This document shows positions 1 to 8,850 of a stretch of 64,000 bases of DNA, piece after piece. Origin of the DNA: Nocardia rosealba (GTDB lineage: Bacteria > Actinomycetota > Actinomycetes > Mycobacteriales > Mycobacteriaceae); contig NZ_JAIWNA010000001.1 in the NCBI RefSeq assembly GCF_020216065.1, positions 1,085,408 through 1,149,407 on the forward strand, read 5' to 3'. The notes below the pieces were generated by a model that saw only the letters and a list, made by a program, of their open reading frames with translations, was not told the DNA's origin and ran no database searches. Position 1 is the first letter of the stretch. Every line of letters begins with the position of its first letter. A program made the position numbers and the translations under genes.

Positions 1-19
1 CTGGTAGGTCCTGGCTGTT

Positions 20-243
20 TTTTGGGCGCGCTGGCGCGCTCGAGCGCGGCCCCTGGGGGGCCGCGAGTTAGCCGCCGTTGCTCGCGCTTCGCGCATGCGC
101 AACGGCGGCTAACTCGCGGCCGGGCCGCTACGCCGCTTCGCGGCGGTCCTTCCTCGAGGTCGGGACGTACGGGGCCGGGAGTGCGGTTATGACGGACTGA
201 AAGTAGTGCCGGGTAGCTGGGAGTGCGGTGGCCACTGCACTCC
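20..243. repeat. Composite structured repeat, copy 1 (E1)
   Basis: Non-coding element downstream of mrx1. In order it holds: hairpin A (GCGGCCCC at 46-53 with GGGGCCGC at 57-64); a perfect 22-bp stem (59-80 with 100-121) around a 19-nt loop containing GCATGCGC; hairpin C (CGCCGC 131-136, TTC, GCGGCG 140-145); the palindrome CCTCGAGG (152-159); one 42-bp unit at 177-218 beginning GGGAGTGCGG; and a second unit from 219 that closes as a near-palindrome (220-243, one G-T mismatch). The flanks match the element at 51.28-51.43 kb, but the inner stem sequence differs. Its left edge may lie outside the window. Confidence 0.85.
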
Positions 244-250
244 AATGTGA

Positions 251-508
251 TCAGCTCTGAGCCGCCAAAGCCTGCTTGACCTGCGCCAACGTCGGATTCG
301 TCGCAGTCGATCCATCCCGATACTTCACCGTCGGCACGACGTGGTTGCCGTTGTTGACGCTTCCCACGAAGTCGGCCGAGGCGGGGTCCTCTTCGATGTC
401 GATCACCGTGTAGGTGATGCCCGCCTCGTCGAGCTGGGTCTTGAGGCGGCGGCAGTAGCCGCACCAGGTGGTGGAGTACATCGTCAGGTCAGGGGTTGTT
501 TCGCTCAC
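251..508 (-). CDS. mrx1: Mycoredoxin (glutaredoxin-like)
   Basis: 85-residue single-domain thioredoxin-fold protein. The redox motif CGYC lies at residues 16-19, followed by the cis-proline region VVPTVKY typical of glutaredoxins. Length and motif match mycoredoxin-1, which reduces mycothiol mixed disulfides on proteins in the cytoplasm of mycothiol-producing actinobacteria. It is divergent from uvrD2 with a gap of about 60 bp, the arrangement remembered from mycobacteria. The near-palindrome at 220-243, just past its stop codon, could act as its terminator. Family assignment is firm; the mycothiol partner is inferred from the family. Confidence 0.93.
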   Translation of the reverse strand: MSETTPDLTMYSTTWCGYCRRLKTQLDEAGITYTVIDIEEDPASADFVGSVNNGNHVVPTVKYRDGSTATNPTLAQVKQALAAQS

Positions 509-571
509 GCGATGTGCAACGTCTCGACCGGCCCTGGTGTTCCGGCCGGGTTCTTGTCGGCGGGCGCTGTC

Positions 572-2728
572 ATGATGGTGGCCGTGTCAGCACTCGATCT
601 CGCCGCCCTCGACCCGGAACAGGCCGCCGCGGTGCGGGCACCGAGGGGACCGGTGTGTGTGCTCGCGGGCGCGGGTACCGGCAAGACCAGGACCATCACC
701 CACCGCATCGCACACCTGATCGCGGGCGGTCACGTGAAAGCCGACCAGGTCCTGGCGGTGACGTTCACCGCGCGCGCCGCGGGGGAGATGCGCGGCAGGC
801 TGCGGGCGATGGGCCTCGGCGGTGACGCCGGGCAGGTGCAGGCACGCACCTTCCACGCGGCGGCGCTGCGGCAGCTGCGGTACTTCTGGCCGCAGGTCGT
901 CGGCGATGTGCCGTGGCGGTTGCTCGACAGCAAGTTCCCCGTGGTCGCACAGGCCGCCAACCGGGCGGGACTGGGCAGCTCGACCGAACTGATCCGCGAC
1001 CTGCTCAGCGAGATCGAGTGGGCCAAGGCCTCGCTGATCGCCCCGGAGGACTACCCGGCGGCCGCCGCGAAATACCACCGTGACGCCCCGGTCGAGGTCA
1101 CCCGGGTGGCCCAGGTCTACGCCGGGTACGAGTCGGCGAAAACCTCCGCCGACGGCCTGCTGCTCGACTTCGACGACCTGCTGCTGCACACCGCCGCCGC
1201 GCTCGAGGACTACCCGGCTGTCGCCGACGAATTTCGTGGCCGATACCGCAGTTTCGTCGTCGACGAGTACCAGGACGTCACGCCGCTGCAGCAGCGGGTG
1301 CTCGACGCCTGGCTCGGCGAGCGCGACGACCTCACCGTTGTCGGCGACGCCAACCAGACCATCTACTCCTTCACCGGCGCCACCCCCAACTACCTGCTCG
1401 ACTTCTCCCGCCGCTTCCCCGACGCCACCGTCATCCGGCTCGAACGTGACTATCGCTCCACCCCGCAGGTGGTGTCGCTGGCCAACCGCGTGATCGGGGC
1501 CGCGCGCGGCCGCATCGCGGGGACCCGGCTCGCGCTCGTCGGCCAGCGCCCCGACGGCCCGGAACCCGAGTTCGCCGAGTACCCCGACGTGCCCGCCGAG
1601 GCCGCGGCCGTCGCGGGCAAGATCAAGAAGCTGATCGCCGCGGGCACACCGGCGGCCGAGATCGCGGTGCTCTACCGGATCAACGCCCAGTCCGAACCGT
1701 TCGAACAGGCGCTCAACGAGCGCGGTATCCCGTTCCAGGTGCGCGGCGGCGAAGGGTTCTTCCAGCGCCAAGAGGTGCGCCAGGCCGTACAGAAGCTGCG
1801 CCAGGCCGATACCCGCGACGACCTGCCCGACGAGGCGCGCAGCGGGGGTGGACTCATCACGCTGGTCCGCGCCGAGCTGGCCTCGGTCGGGCTCACCGCC
1901 GAGGAACCCGCCGGCGCCCAGGCCAAGGAACGCTGGTCCGCGCTGCTCGCACTGGTGCAGCTCACCGAGGAACTCGTCGGCCACGACCCGGAGATCGACC
2001 TCACCGGGCTGCTTCGCGAGCTCGCTACCCGCGCCGAGGCCAAACACCCGCCGACCGTCGAAGGCGTCACACTGGCGTCGCTGCATGCCGCCAAGGGCCT
2101 GGAATGGGACGCGGTGTTCCTCGTCGGCGTCAGCGACGGCACGCTCCCGATCCAGCACGTGCTCGGCGACGACGGCAGCCCGTCCGACCAGGCGGGTCTG
2201 GAAGAGGAACGCCGGCTGCTCTACGTGGGCGTCACCCGCGCGCGTGAACACCTCGCGGTCTCGTGGTCGCTGGCCCGCGCCGAGGGCGGCCGACGGGTGC
2301 GCAGGCGTTCCCGGTTCCTCAACGGCCTCGTCCCCGACGACTCGCCCGCCTCGCGCATCGCCGCAACGGCCACGGGCCCCAAGGACGCCGACGGCAAACG
2401 CCCACTGTGCCGGGTCTGCGCGAAACCGCTGATCGGCACCTACGCCTCCATGCTCGGCCGCTGCCGGCGCTGCCCGGCCGAACTCGACGCCGAATTGCTC
2501 GCGGCCCTGCAGGAGTGGCGCACGGAGAAGGCCGAGGTGCTGCGCGTGCGCGACTTCGTGGTGTTCACCGACACCACCCTGACCGCCATCGCCGAACAGC
2601 TCCCCGCCGACGACAAGGGGCTGGCGGCGATCGCGGGCATCGGCCCGAAGAAGATCGAGCAGTACGGCGCCGATGTGCTCGCGATCGTCGCGTCGCGGAT
2701 GCGGGCGAAGACACAAAACCCCAGGTAG
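572..2728 (+). CDS. uvrD2: ATP-dependent DNA helicase UvrD2 (SF1, HRDC)
   Basis: SF1A helicase of about 718 residues. The Walker A motif AGAGTGKT is at residues 32-39, followed by the DEYQD Walker B motif, the QxTYxF-like region and the [11 protein letters not shown] motif. A four-cysteine patch (CRVC...CRRC) and a C-terminal HRDC-like domain (VRDFVVFTD through [11 protein letters not shown]) define the UvrD2 subtype rather than UvrD1. It unwinds DNA in repair. Start candidates are ATG 572, ATG 575, GTG 578 and GTG 584; none has a strong ribosome-binding site. The open frame continues upstream to 341, but that part overlaps mrx1 and is not homologous. The stop codon abuts the AT-rich box of the whiB7 promoter. 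Confidence 0.95.
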   Translation: MMVAVSALDLAALDPEQAAAVRAPRGPVCVLAGAGTGKTRTITHRIAHLIAGGHVKADQVLAVTFTARAAGEMRGRLRAMGLGGDAGQVQARTFHAAALRQLRYFWPQVVGDVPWRLLDSKFPVVAQAANRAGLGSSTELIRDLLSEIEWAKASLIAPEDYPAAAAKYHRDAPVEVTRVAQVYAGYESAKTSADGLLLDFDDLLLHTAAALEDYPAVADEFRGRYRSFVVDEYQDVTPLQQRVLDAWLGERDDLTVVGDANQTIYSFTGATPNYLLDFSRRFPDATVIRLERDYRSTPQVVSLANRVIGAARGRIAGTRLALVGQRPDGPEPEFAEYPDVPAEAAAVAGKIKKLIAAGTPAAEIAVLYRINAQSEPFEQALNERGIPFQVRGGEGFFQRQEVRQAVQKLRQADTRDDLPDEARSGGGLITLVRAELASVGLTAEEPAGAQAKERWSALLALVQLTEELVGHDPEIDLTGLLRELATRAEAKHPPTVEGVTLASLHAAKGLEWDAVFLVGVSDGTLPIQHVLGDDGSPSDQAGLEEERRLLYVGVTRAREHLAVSWSLARAEGGRRVRRRSRFLNGLVPDDSPASRIAATATGPKDADGKRPLCRVCAKPLIGTYASMLGRCRRCPAELDAELLAALQEWRTEKAEVLRVRDFVVFTDTTLTAIAEQLPADDKGLAAIAGIGPKKIEQYGADVLAIVASRMRAKTQNPR

Positions 2729-2765
2729 AAAATAGGTTGTCCGGTTATCGATCTTTGCCTATGGT
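2729..2765 (+). promoter_or_regulatory. WhiB7-type promoter (AT-rich box, -35, -10)
   Basis: AAAATA at 2729-2734 sits immediately upstream of a -35 TTGTCC (2737-2742), with a 17-bp spacer and a -10 TATGGT (2760-2765). An AT-rich patch just upstream of the -35 is the known hallmark of promoters co-activated by WhiB7 with the primary sigma factor. Its place ahead of whiB7 implies autoregulation. Nothing here is experimentally shown. Confidence 0.75.
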
Positions 2766-2838
2766 GGACAGCACGCACCGAGAGTGATCTCGGCGCGCGG
2801 AAACTATCAGCACACGAGTTCAGGAGGGAGGCAGTCAG

Positions 2839-3171
2839 ATGAACAGCAACACCGCATTCGTCGCGATGGGCAATCGCGACCTGGTGAACGAATTCATGGT
2901 GTCCGCCTCCCGGGGGGTCCTCGCTCTGCAGGGGACCGGTCTGTCCGGCGTCGATACCAAAGCTGTCCCGATGACTGTCATGCATCAGCACAGCCCTATT
3001 CGTCTCCAGGACAAGCCCATTGTGGGTTGGCAGCCGACCGCCGTTCCGGCATCGGCAGACACTGTCGCCGATGAGGCCGGATATGCACCGGCAGTCTTCG
3101 GCGGCGCAACCCGCCTCCGCGTCCACCCAGCGACCGTGCTCAGGTCTCGACACAGATGTCGAACTAGGTAG
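2839..3171 (+). CDS. whiB7 leader ORF (regulatory uORF)
   Basis: 110-codon frame between the WhiB7 promoter and the whiB7 attenuator, with a strong ribosome-binding site (CAGGAGGGAGG) before ATG 2839. The protein has no recognisable domain and its C-terminus is Arg-rich (RLRVHPATV through RHRCRTR). The stop codon at 3169-3171 lies inside a small hairpin (3164-3184) and 20 nt upstream of the terminator stem. That placement suits a translated leader whose ribosome stalling decides between termination and read-through, as known for whiB7 leaders of mycobacteria. It could also be a small functional protein. Codon periodicity after about codon 60 is not obvious. Confidence 0.6.
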   Translation: MNSNTAFVAMGNRDLVNEFMVSASRGVLALQGTGLSGVDTKAVPMTVMHQHSPIRLQDKPIVGWQPTAVPASADTVADEAGYAPAVFGGATRLRVHPATVLRSRHRCRTR

Positions 3172-3184
3172 GAATTCCTCCCTA
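3164..3184 (+). promoter_or_regulatory. Hairpin over the uORF stop codon
   Basis: CTAGG and AGG pair with CCT and CCTAG around an AATT loop, with one t/c mismatch. The structure spans the leader ORF stop codon (3169-3171). A ribosome terminating or stalling here would melt it and alter folding of the adjacent terminator. Regulatory role is inference. Confidence 0.45.
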
Positions 3185-3191
3185 GACCTCC

Positions 3192-3233
3192 TGGCCACGG
3201 ATCGCGAGAAGCGAAATCCGTGGCCATTGTTTT
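3192..3233 (+). terminator. whiB7 leader attenuator (intrinsic terminator)
   Basis: Perfect 11-bp stem TGGCCACGGAT (3192-3202) with ATCCGTGGCCA (3216-3226). A further CGC/GCG pair sits inside, and TTGTTTT follows (3227-3233). It lies after the leader ORF and before the whiB7 ribosome-binding site, so it would end transcription prematurely unless disrupted. This is the arrangement described for antibiotic-induced whiB7 attenuation. Confidence 0.85.
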
Positions 3234-3304
3234 CGGCTCCTCAGCCGCAGGCTCCGGGTTCGCACACCGAACACCACGACTGCAACGAGCTGAAGGAGAA
3301 CGAC

Positions 3305-3631
3305 GTGTTCACCGCCCAGGACTGGCCGACGGCCACTACTGACGTGACATGCCGAACCGTGGCGCAGACCCCTCGCGTCCGTGAGGTCACCACCAAGACC
3401 CTGCCCTGCCGGGCCGGAAACCCCGATCTGTGGTTCGCCGAGAGCCCCACCGATCTCGAGCAGGCCAAGCAGCTGTGCGCCTCCTGCCCGATCCGTAAGG
3501 GCTGCCTGACGGCGGCCATCGACCGCGGCGAGCCGTGGGGTGTCTGGGGCGGTGAGATCTTCGACCAGGGTGTCGTGATCGCCCGCAAGCGCCCGCGTGG
3601 TCGCCCGCGCAAGGTCGCGATCCCGGCATGA
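3305..3631 (+). CDS. whiB7: Redox-sensing transcriptional activator WhiB7
   Basis: 108-residue WhiB protein. Iron-sulfur ligand cysteines are at residues 35, 58, 61 and 67 (CxxCxxxxxC core), the turn EPWGVWGG is at 76-83, and the C-terminal AT-hook RGRPRK is at about 98-103. The AT-hook separates WhiB7 from other WhiB proteins. Family knowledge: it activates intrinsic antibiotic-resistance genes with the primary sigma factor. Start is GTG 3305 behind AAGGAGAA; the frame stays open upstream to 3020, but that part is leader sequence. Expression is probably controlled by autoactivation plus attenuation. The position next to uvrD2 and mrx1 is conserved. Confidence 0.95.
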   Translation: MFTAQDWPTATTDVTCRTVAQTPRVREVTTKTLPCRAGNPDLWFAESPTDLEQAKQLCASCPIRKGCLTAAIDRGEPWGVWGGEIFDQGVVIARKRPRGRPRKVAIPA

Positions 3632-3732
3632 GTGGTCAGCGGCTGGAGGCGGCAGCGGAGTGTAACCACGCAGGCCGCCCGAGCATGCCGCATGAACACA
3701 GCATGAACCCCGGAAAAGGGTTGTACCGCAAG

Positions 3733-3770
3733 CGAACCGCTCACCGTGCGTCGGTGGGCGGTTCGTTTGT
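3733..3770. terminator. Bidirectional terminator whiB7 / ABC1 kinase
   Basis: CGAACCGCTCACC (3733-3745) pairs with GGTGGGCGGTTCG (3753-3765), one G-U pair, and is followed by TTTGTT. It lies between two convergent genes. Confidence 0.75.
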
Positions 3771-3779
3771 TCTGTGCGG

Positions 3780-5132
3780 CTAGGAGGCTTGCTCGGCCGG
3801 GAAGCCGGGCACCCAGGTGCGGACAAGCCTCATGAAACCCAGTTCCGCGTCGAGCTGGGCGAGGATGCCGACGGAGCCGCCGAGCACGCGGAAGATCATC
3901 ACGTACTCCGCCGGGAGTTGCAGCGCCCGAGCGGTTTTCATCTCCGGACTGGAGAATTCCGATGCCTTGCCCGCGACCCGCTGCATCCAGGCCCTGGTGA
4001 AATGGAAGGTGTCGGTGCGGATCGGGTCGCTGAACGGGCGCAGGTAGGCCTCGATCTCCTCGTGTGTCACCTTGCGACCCGGAATCACCCACCCGTGCTC
4101 GTAGAGCAGCCGGGTGAGGGCCTCGTGGTCTTCGGCGACCGCCAGCGCCAGCATCTCGCCGAGGATGCGGGGGAAACCGCCGGGCATCGGCGCGCAGGCA
4201 CCGAAGTCGAGGACGGCCAGCTTGCCGTCGGGCCGCACGAGGAAGTTACCCGGATGCGGGTCGCCGTGCAGGAGGCCGACCAGCTCGGGGGAGGAGAAGT
4301 GGAAGGTGCCCATCAGCTCGGCGATCCGATTGCGTTGCGCGCGCGTACCCTCCGGGTCGTCGGCGCCCGCCTTGATGAGCGCCGAGACCGGCGTGCCGTC
4401 CAGCCATTCGGTGACGATCACCTTCGGCGCACCCGCCACGACCTTGGGGACCACGATGTGCGGGTGCCCGTCGAAGGCTGCGGCGAAGCGGCGCTGGTTG
4501 GCCGCCTCGATGCGATAGTCGAGTTCTTCCTCGGTGCGCTCGGTGATCTCGGCGAGCAGCGGCTTCACGTCCGCGCCGGGTATCACCGACGCCAGCAGAC
4601 CCGACATCCGCGACAGAGTCTTGAGGTCGGCGCGCAGCGCCTCGTCGGCGCCTGGGTACTGCACTTTCACCGCCACCGCGCGCCCGTCCGACCACACCGC
4701 CCGGTGCACCTGACCGATGCTCGCCGACGCGGCGGGGGTGTCGTCGAAGGACTGGAAACGATCACGCCACTTGGTGCCGAGCTGCTGGTCCAGGACCCGG
4801 TGCACCGTTTCGATCGGCATCGGCGGTGCGGCGGCCTGCAACTTGGTGAGGGCTTCGCGATAGTGCTCGCCGAATTCCTCGGGCACGGCGGCTTCCATCA
4901 CGCTCAGCGCCTGGCCGAACTTCATCGCGCCGCCCTTGAGTTCACCGAGCACGGCGAACAACTGCTCGGCGGCCTTCTGGTTCAATCCGGCGTTGATCTG
5001 CTGCTTGTCACCCCCGACGAGCTTCTTGCCGAACCCGACGGCGGCTCGCCCCGCGATGCCGAGCGGAATTTTGGCCAACTTGGCATTGCGGCTTGAGCTG
5101 CGGCGCACGATCTCGGACACGCTACCCATCAT
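3780..5132 (-). CDS. ABC1/UbiB-family atypical kinase
   Basis: 450 residues with the ABC1 hallmarks: the KxGQ motif (MKFGQALSVMEAA) in the N-terminal third, an Ala-rich nucleotide loop (AASIGQVHRA), the VKVQYPG lysine, HGDPHPGNFLV and VLDFGACAPMP. UbiB/ADCK proteins act as ATPases or atypical kinases, usually in isoprenoid lipid or quinone metabolism; the substrate here is unknown. Equivalent to Rv3197 by position and length. It carries two consecutive Met codons (5132, 5129); either could start. It runs in the same direction as the ThiF-like gene upstream, separated by 46 bp. Confidence 0.85.
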   Translation of the reverse strand: MMGSVSEIVRRSSSRNAKLAKIPLGIAGRAAVGFGKKLVGGDKQQINAGLNQKAAEQLFAVLGELKGGAMKFGQALSVMEAAVPEEFGEHYREALTKLQAAAPPMPIETVHRVLDQQLGTKWRDRFQSFDDTPAASASIGQVHRAVWSDGRAVAVKVQYPGADEALRADLKTLSRMSGLLASVIPGADVKPLLAEITERTEEELDYRIEAANQRRFAAAFDGHPHIVVPKVVAGAPKVIVTEWLDGTPVSALIKAGADDPEGTRAQRNRIAELMGTFHFSSPELVGLLHGDPHPGNFLVRPDGKLAVLDFGACAPMPGGFPRILGEMLALAVAEDHEALTRLLYEHGWVIPGRKVTHEEIEAYLRPFSDPIRTDTFHFTRAWMQRVAGKASEFSSPEMKTARALQLPAEYVMIFRVLGGSVGILAQLDAELGFMRLVRTWVPGFPAEQAS

Positions 5133-5178
5133 GGCCGAACCTGCGGCCGCTGTGCCATGGGAATGCTCACACCGGCGA

Positions 5179-6054
5179 TCATCGGGTCATCTCCGCGCGA
5201 TGACCGGCCAGTGTCCGGCAGCCGCATTCCGGGTGCGGTGGCCACGGCCTGCGGTGCAGTTCGTGCGAATCGAGGTCGAGTTCCATGGTGGCGTCCAGGG
5301 TCGCGGGTCGTCGTCGCGGTGAGCATTCGACGATGGCTTCCAGCTCGCCGAGCGCCAGTGCGGTGGTCGCCGCCACACCGGCGGGGGAGGCGTGGCCGGT
5401 GCGGCCGAGCAGTTGCGCCGCCAGGTGCGGCCAGTCGTGGTCGAGGCCCGCACGGGTGAGATCAGCGCACCGCAGGCAGCTGGTCTGACCGGGCAGGACG
5501 AGGGGACCGACGACGCCGATACCGTCACGTACGCGCACCTGCAGGTGCGGCACCCTCCGCAACACCAGGTCGACCGACAGGCGCGGGTCGATCATCAGCG
5601 CGTCGGTGAGTACCACCAGATCGCAGCCGGGGGCACCGACCACCACCTCGGGGCGGAACGTGCGCGATCGTGATGGCCGGAAACCCATGCGGCGCAACCC
5701 GATCGTCACCGCGTCGGACAACGGGCCGAGCCCGTGCACGGTGATCGACCGGATCTTGGCCTGTTTGCGCTCGGGTTGCAGCAGCAGCCCCGCCCGGTCG
5801 ATCGCGGTGAGCAACGCGACGGTGCGATCGGGGGAGATACCGAATTCTCCGGCGCGCCAGATGATCTGCGGCCGCGACTGCAGACCGTCGAGCAGCCGGA
5901 GGAAGGCGAGCACCGTGCCGGTGTCGAGCTCGGTGGTCTCGAGGACGAGCGCGCGTTCGGGGTCCCAGCCCAGTTGCACCGTGCCCGAGGGCCGGACCAG
6001 GGTGGTCACCCTCGGGTGCAGCATCGGGCCGCGCAGTGGTGTTGTGGTCGTCAT
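5179..6054 (-). CDS. ThiF/cyclodehydratase-like conserved protein
   Basis: 291 residues. The C-terminal half carries zinc-type cysteine pairs (SCLRC and ECGC) and a mid-domain resembling E1-like/ThiF folds and the precursor-binding parts of azole-forming (TOMM) cyclodehydratases. The N-terminal part resembles a small winged-helix or RRE-like region. No partner cyclodehydratase or precursor peptide gene is visible nearby, so a peptide-modification role is not supported. Equivalent to Rv3196 by position and length. Start ATG 6054 (MTTTTPLRGP) was chosen; the upstream extension to 6198 is low-complexity and lacks a ribosome-binding site. Confidence 0.7.
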   Translation of the reverse strand: MTTTTPLRGPMLHPRVTTLVRPSGTVQLGWDPERALVLETTELDTGTVLAFLRLLDGLQSRPQIIWRAGEFGISPDRTVALLTAIDRAGLLLQPERKQAKIRSITVHGLGPLSDAVTIGLRRMGFRPSRSRTFRPEVVVGAPGCDLVVLTDALMIDPRLSVDLVLRRVPHLQVRVRDGIGVVGPLVLPGQTSCLRCADLTRAGLDHDWPHLAAQLLGRTGHASPAGVAATTALALGELEAIVECSPRRRPATLDATMELDLDSHELHRRPWPPHPECGCRTLAGHRAEMTR

Positions 6055-6220
6055 GCCAGAAGTATCGGCATCGCCTCGCCTGCGACCAGGACCCGAAAGC
6101 CCAGTTATCCACAGGTTTTGGGCGTGTCGCTTCGACGATCTCGCCTTGTGAACAGACGATGTTCCGCCCGTCGTTACGGCGATTCGAGACGGCGCCACGC
6201 CGAAAAGCCGTGTCGCGCAA

Positions 6221-6251
6221 CCACCGGCGGAAAGTTCTTCACCGCCGGTGG
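6221..6251. terminator. Inverted repeat, possible terminator
   Basis: CCACCGGCGG (6221-6230) and CCGCCGGTGG (6242-6251), with outer GCGC pairs, sit 10-40 bp past the stop of the minus-strand hydrolase gene. No clear U-tract follows, so it may be a processing or pause hairpin. Confidence 0.5.
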
Positions 6252-6261
6252 TCGCGCACCC

Positions 6262-7680
6262 TCACGAGTGGTCGGACTCCGGGTCGTCGCCGGTGTCGTC
6301 GGACTTCTTCTCGTCCTGCTGCGCCTGGTCGCGCTCGCGGGCCTCGGTCTCGGCGAGCTGGGCCAGCGGATCGTCGAAAGCGCCTGTGCCGCCGCCGATC
6401 ACGGAGTCGATGAACCCGGCGGGGGAGTCGAGGTCGGTGGAATCGGGCAGCAGGTCGGGGTGTGCCCACACCCCGTCGCGACGCTCCATGCCCGCGTCGT
6501 CGGTGAGCCTGCGCCACAGCGCCGAGGCCTCACGCACCTTGCGCGGGCGCAGCTCGAGACCGACCAGCGTCGCGAAGGTCTGCTCGGCGGGCCCACCGGT
6601 CGCACGGCGGCGACGCAGCGTCTCCGACAGCGCCGTCGCACCGGGCAACCGCTCGCCGACCGCGTCGGAGACCACCACGTCGACCCAGCCCTCGATCAGC
6701 GCCAGCAGCGTCTCCAGACGCTCCAGTGCGGCCTTTTGCTCGGGCGTGGTCTGCGGTTCGAAAGTGCCCTGCGAGAGCAGTTCCTCCAGCTTGGACGGAT
6801 CGCTGAGCATCATCGGATCGATGTTCTGGGCGGCGTCCTCCAGCGCGGAGAAGTCCATCTTGATGCCGCGCGCGTACGCCTCGACCGCCCCGAGCACCTG
6901 CTGACGCAGCCACGGCACATGCGCGAACAGCCGCTGGTGCGCGGCCTCACGAGCGGCGAGGAACACCATGATCTCGCTCTCGGGCTGCTCGAGTCCCTCG
7001 CTGAACGAGGCGATCGCGCTCGGCAGCAGCGCGGCGGTTCCGGCCGGTCCGAGGGGCAGACCGATATCGGTGGAAGTGAGCACCTCCTTGGCCAGCTGAC
7101 CGAGCGCCTGACCCAGCTGCGAACCGAACGCGAGCCCGCCCATCTGGCCGAGCATGCCGACCATCGGACCGGCGAACTGCTTGGCCTCCTCGGGCAACTG
7201 CGCGGTCCACATGCCGGAGATCTGCTCGGCCACCGGGTCGCACAGGCGCTTCCAGGTGGGCAGCGTCTCCTCGATCCAGTCGTTGGCCGTCCATGCCACG
7301 GTCTTGTTCGCACCCGCCGGAAGGACGGTCGAACCGTCGAGCCACAGCTCGGCCAAGTGCGCCGCGTCGGCGACGGCGGAGGAGGTCTTCGCGGCGATCG
7401 GTGCGACGGTGGCACCGAGCTGCTGACGCGCCAGCCGCTTGGCCACGTCGTAGTTGACCGGGCCGGACTGGGCGCCGCCCGGGCTGCCACCCTGGCTCAT
7501 GCCGCTGATCATCTGGCCGAGCTGGGTCAGCATCTGACCCAGCTGCGACGGGTCGAAACCGCCCGTGCCGCCCGCCCCGAAACCGAACGGATCCGATCCG
7601 CCGGGTCCGTTCGCCTCGTCGCGACGCTTACCGGACTCGTCGTCGTCGCGGTTCGAGAAGCCGAAGGGGTGATCGCTCAT
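6262..7680 (-). CDS. Zinc-dependent metalloprotease-like hydrolase (DUF2342)
   Basis: 472 residues. The N-terminus is Gly/Asp-rich and probably disordered. The mid-region FLAAREAAHQRLFAHVPWL is the conserved signature of the actinobacterial DUF2342 putative hydrolase family; it lacks a classical HExxH, so catalysis is not established. Equivalent to Rv3195. Start ATG 7680 (MSDHPFGF) was preferred over the upstream Met at 7713. It is divergent from the PDZ protease gene, with about 127 bp between start codons. Family assignment is good; activity is uncertain. Confidence 0.75.
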   Translation of the reverse strand: MSDHPFGFSNRDDDESGKRRDEANGPGGSDPFGFGAGGTGGFDPSQLGQMLTQLGQMISGMSQGGSPGGAQSGPVNYDVAKRLARQQLGATVAPIAAKTSSAVADAAHLAELWLDGSTVLPAGANKTVAWTANDWIEETLPTWKRLCDPVAEQISGMWTAQLPEEAKQFAGPMVGMLGQMGGLAFGSQLGQALGQLAKEVLTSTDIGLPLGPAGTAALLPSAIASFSEGLEQPESEIMVFLAAREAAHQRLFAHVPWLRQQVLGAVEAYARGIKMDFSALEDAAQNIDPMMLSDPSKLEELLSQGTFEPQTTPEQKAALERLETLLALIEGWVDVVVSDAVGERLPGATALSETLRRRRATGGPAEQTFATLVGLELRPRKVREASALWRRLTDDAGMERRDGVWAHPDLLPDSTDLDSPAGFIDSVIGGGTGAFDDPLAQLAETEARERDQAQQDEKKSDDTGDDPESDHS

Positions 7681-7807
7681 GCCTCTTACGTTACGCGGGA
7701 CCTGCCGGTCCACGGTGTTCGCGCATCGCGAAATCGTCGGCGGGGCCGACGGCGCAAAAGCGTGCCACTACCGTCGCCCGGCGAAGGTGATCACTACTGT
7801 GGTCGGA

Positions 7808-8833
7808 GTGAATCGTCGGATCCTCACCCTGATCGTGGCCCTGGTACCCGTCCTCGTGCTCGGCGTGGTCGGCAGTGTGGTCACCGTCCCGTTCGTCGCA
7901 CTCGGCCCCGGCCCGACCTTCGACACCCTCGGCCAGGTCGACGGTAAGCAGGTGGTCGACGTCACGGGCGCACCCCTCGATCCGACCACCGGTCAGCTCA
8001 ATATGACGACCGTTTCGGTCCGCGACGAGCTGAACCTGTTCGAAGCGTTCGGGTTCTGGGTGAGCGGTGAGCACGGCCTCGTCCCGCGCGCCGAGGTGTA
8101 CCCGCCCGGCGTGTCGCGCGAAGAGGTCGACAAGTCCAACCAGCAGGACTTCAAGGATTCCGAGAGCAACGCCGAGGTCGCCGCGCTGCACCACCTGAAG
8201 CTGCCGACGGTGGTCCTGGTGCGCGGTGTCGTCGAGGACGGCCCGGCCAAGGACATCCTCGCCGCCGACGACCAGATCATCAGCATCGACGGCAAGCCGA
8301 TCACCGCGCCCCAGGAAGTGATCGACCTGGTCGGCACCAAGGGACCCGGCGACGTCATCACCGTCGTCTACCGGCGCGGCGACGTCGAGCAGACCACCCC
8401 GATCACCCTCGCCGCGCGCCCCGACGACAGCAACAAGGGCTACCTGGGCATCGGCCTCGGTGAGGGTGGGCGCCCGCCGCTGAAGGTGGAGTTCAACCTC
8501 GCCGATATCGGCGGTCCCTCGGCCGGGCTCATGTTCAGCCTGGCCCTGATCGACAAGCTCTCACCCGGCGAACTCAACGGCGGCAAGTTCGTCGCGGGCA
8601 CCGGAACCATCGACCAGGACGGCAAGGTCGGCCCGATCGGCGGCATCCAGTACAAGATGATCGCCGCGCGTGAGGCGGGCGCCGAAACCTTCCTCGTGCC
8701 CGCCGCCAACTGCAACGAGGCGGCTCAGCGCATCCCGGAAGGGCTGCGACTGGTGAAGGTCGACACCCTCGACACCGCGATCACCGCCCTGTCCGACATC
8801 GAAGCGGGCCGCGAACCCATCAGCTGTGCATGA
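7808..8833 (+). CDS. PDZ domain Lon-like (S16) membrane protease
   Basis: 341 residues: an N-terminal transmembrane segment (residues about 4-31), a PDZ domain (about 130-200) and a C-terminal S16 catalytic domain. The Ser-Lys dyad is visible: Ser238 in GGPSAG and Lys283 in QYKMIAA. There is no ATPase domain, so it belongs to the YlbL-type group of membrane-anchored, extracytoplasmic Lon-like proteases. Start GTG 7808 (VNRRILTL) puts the membrane segment at the N-terminus and gives the family length; the frame is open upstream to 7679. Equivalent to Rv3194c. Confidence 0.88.
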   Translation: MNRRILTLIVALVPVLVLGVVGSVVTVPFVALGPGPTFDTLGQVDGKQVVDVTGAPLDPTTGQLNMTTVSVRDELNLFEAFGFWVSGEHGLVPRAEVYPPGVSREEVDKSNQQDFKDSESNAEVAALHHLKLPTVVLVRGVVEDGPAKDILAADDQIISIDGKPITAPQEVIDLVGTKGPGDVITVVYRRGDVEQTTPITLAARPDDSNKGYLGIGLGEGGRPPLKVEFNLADIGGPSAGLMFSLALIDKLSPGELNGGKFVAGTGTIDQDGKVGPIGGIQYKMIAAREAGAETFLVPAANCNEAAQRIPEGLRLVKVDTLDTAITALSDIEAGREPISCA

Positions 8834-8850
8834 TGGCGGCTGGCGCCGCG

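Noticed and set aside
587..2716. 709-residue open frame on the minus strand across uvrD2
   Set aside because: It mirrors the uvrD2 coding frame; composition is Gly/Ala/Arg-rich and shows no family motif. High-GC codon bias produces such frames.
5179..6054. Azole-modified peptide (TOMM) biosynthetic cluster
   Set aside because: The ThiF-like protein stands alone in a conserved housekeeping block; no precursor peptide, dehydrogenase or YcaO partner is present.
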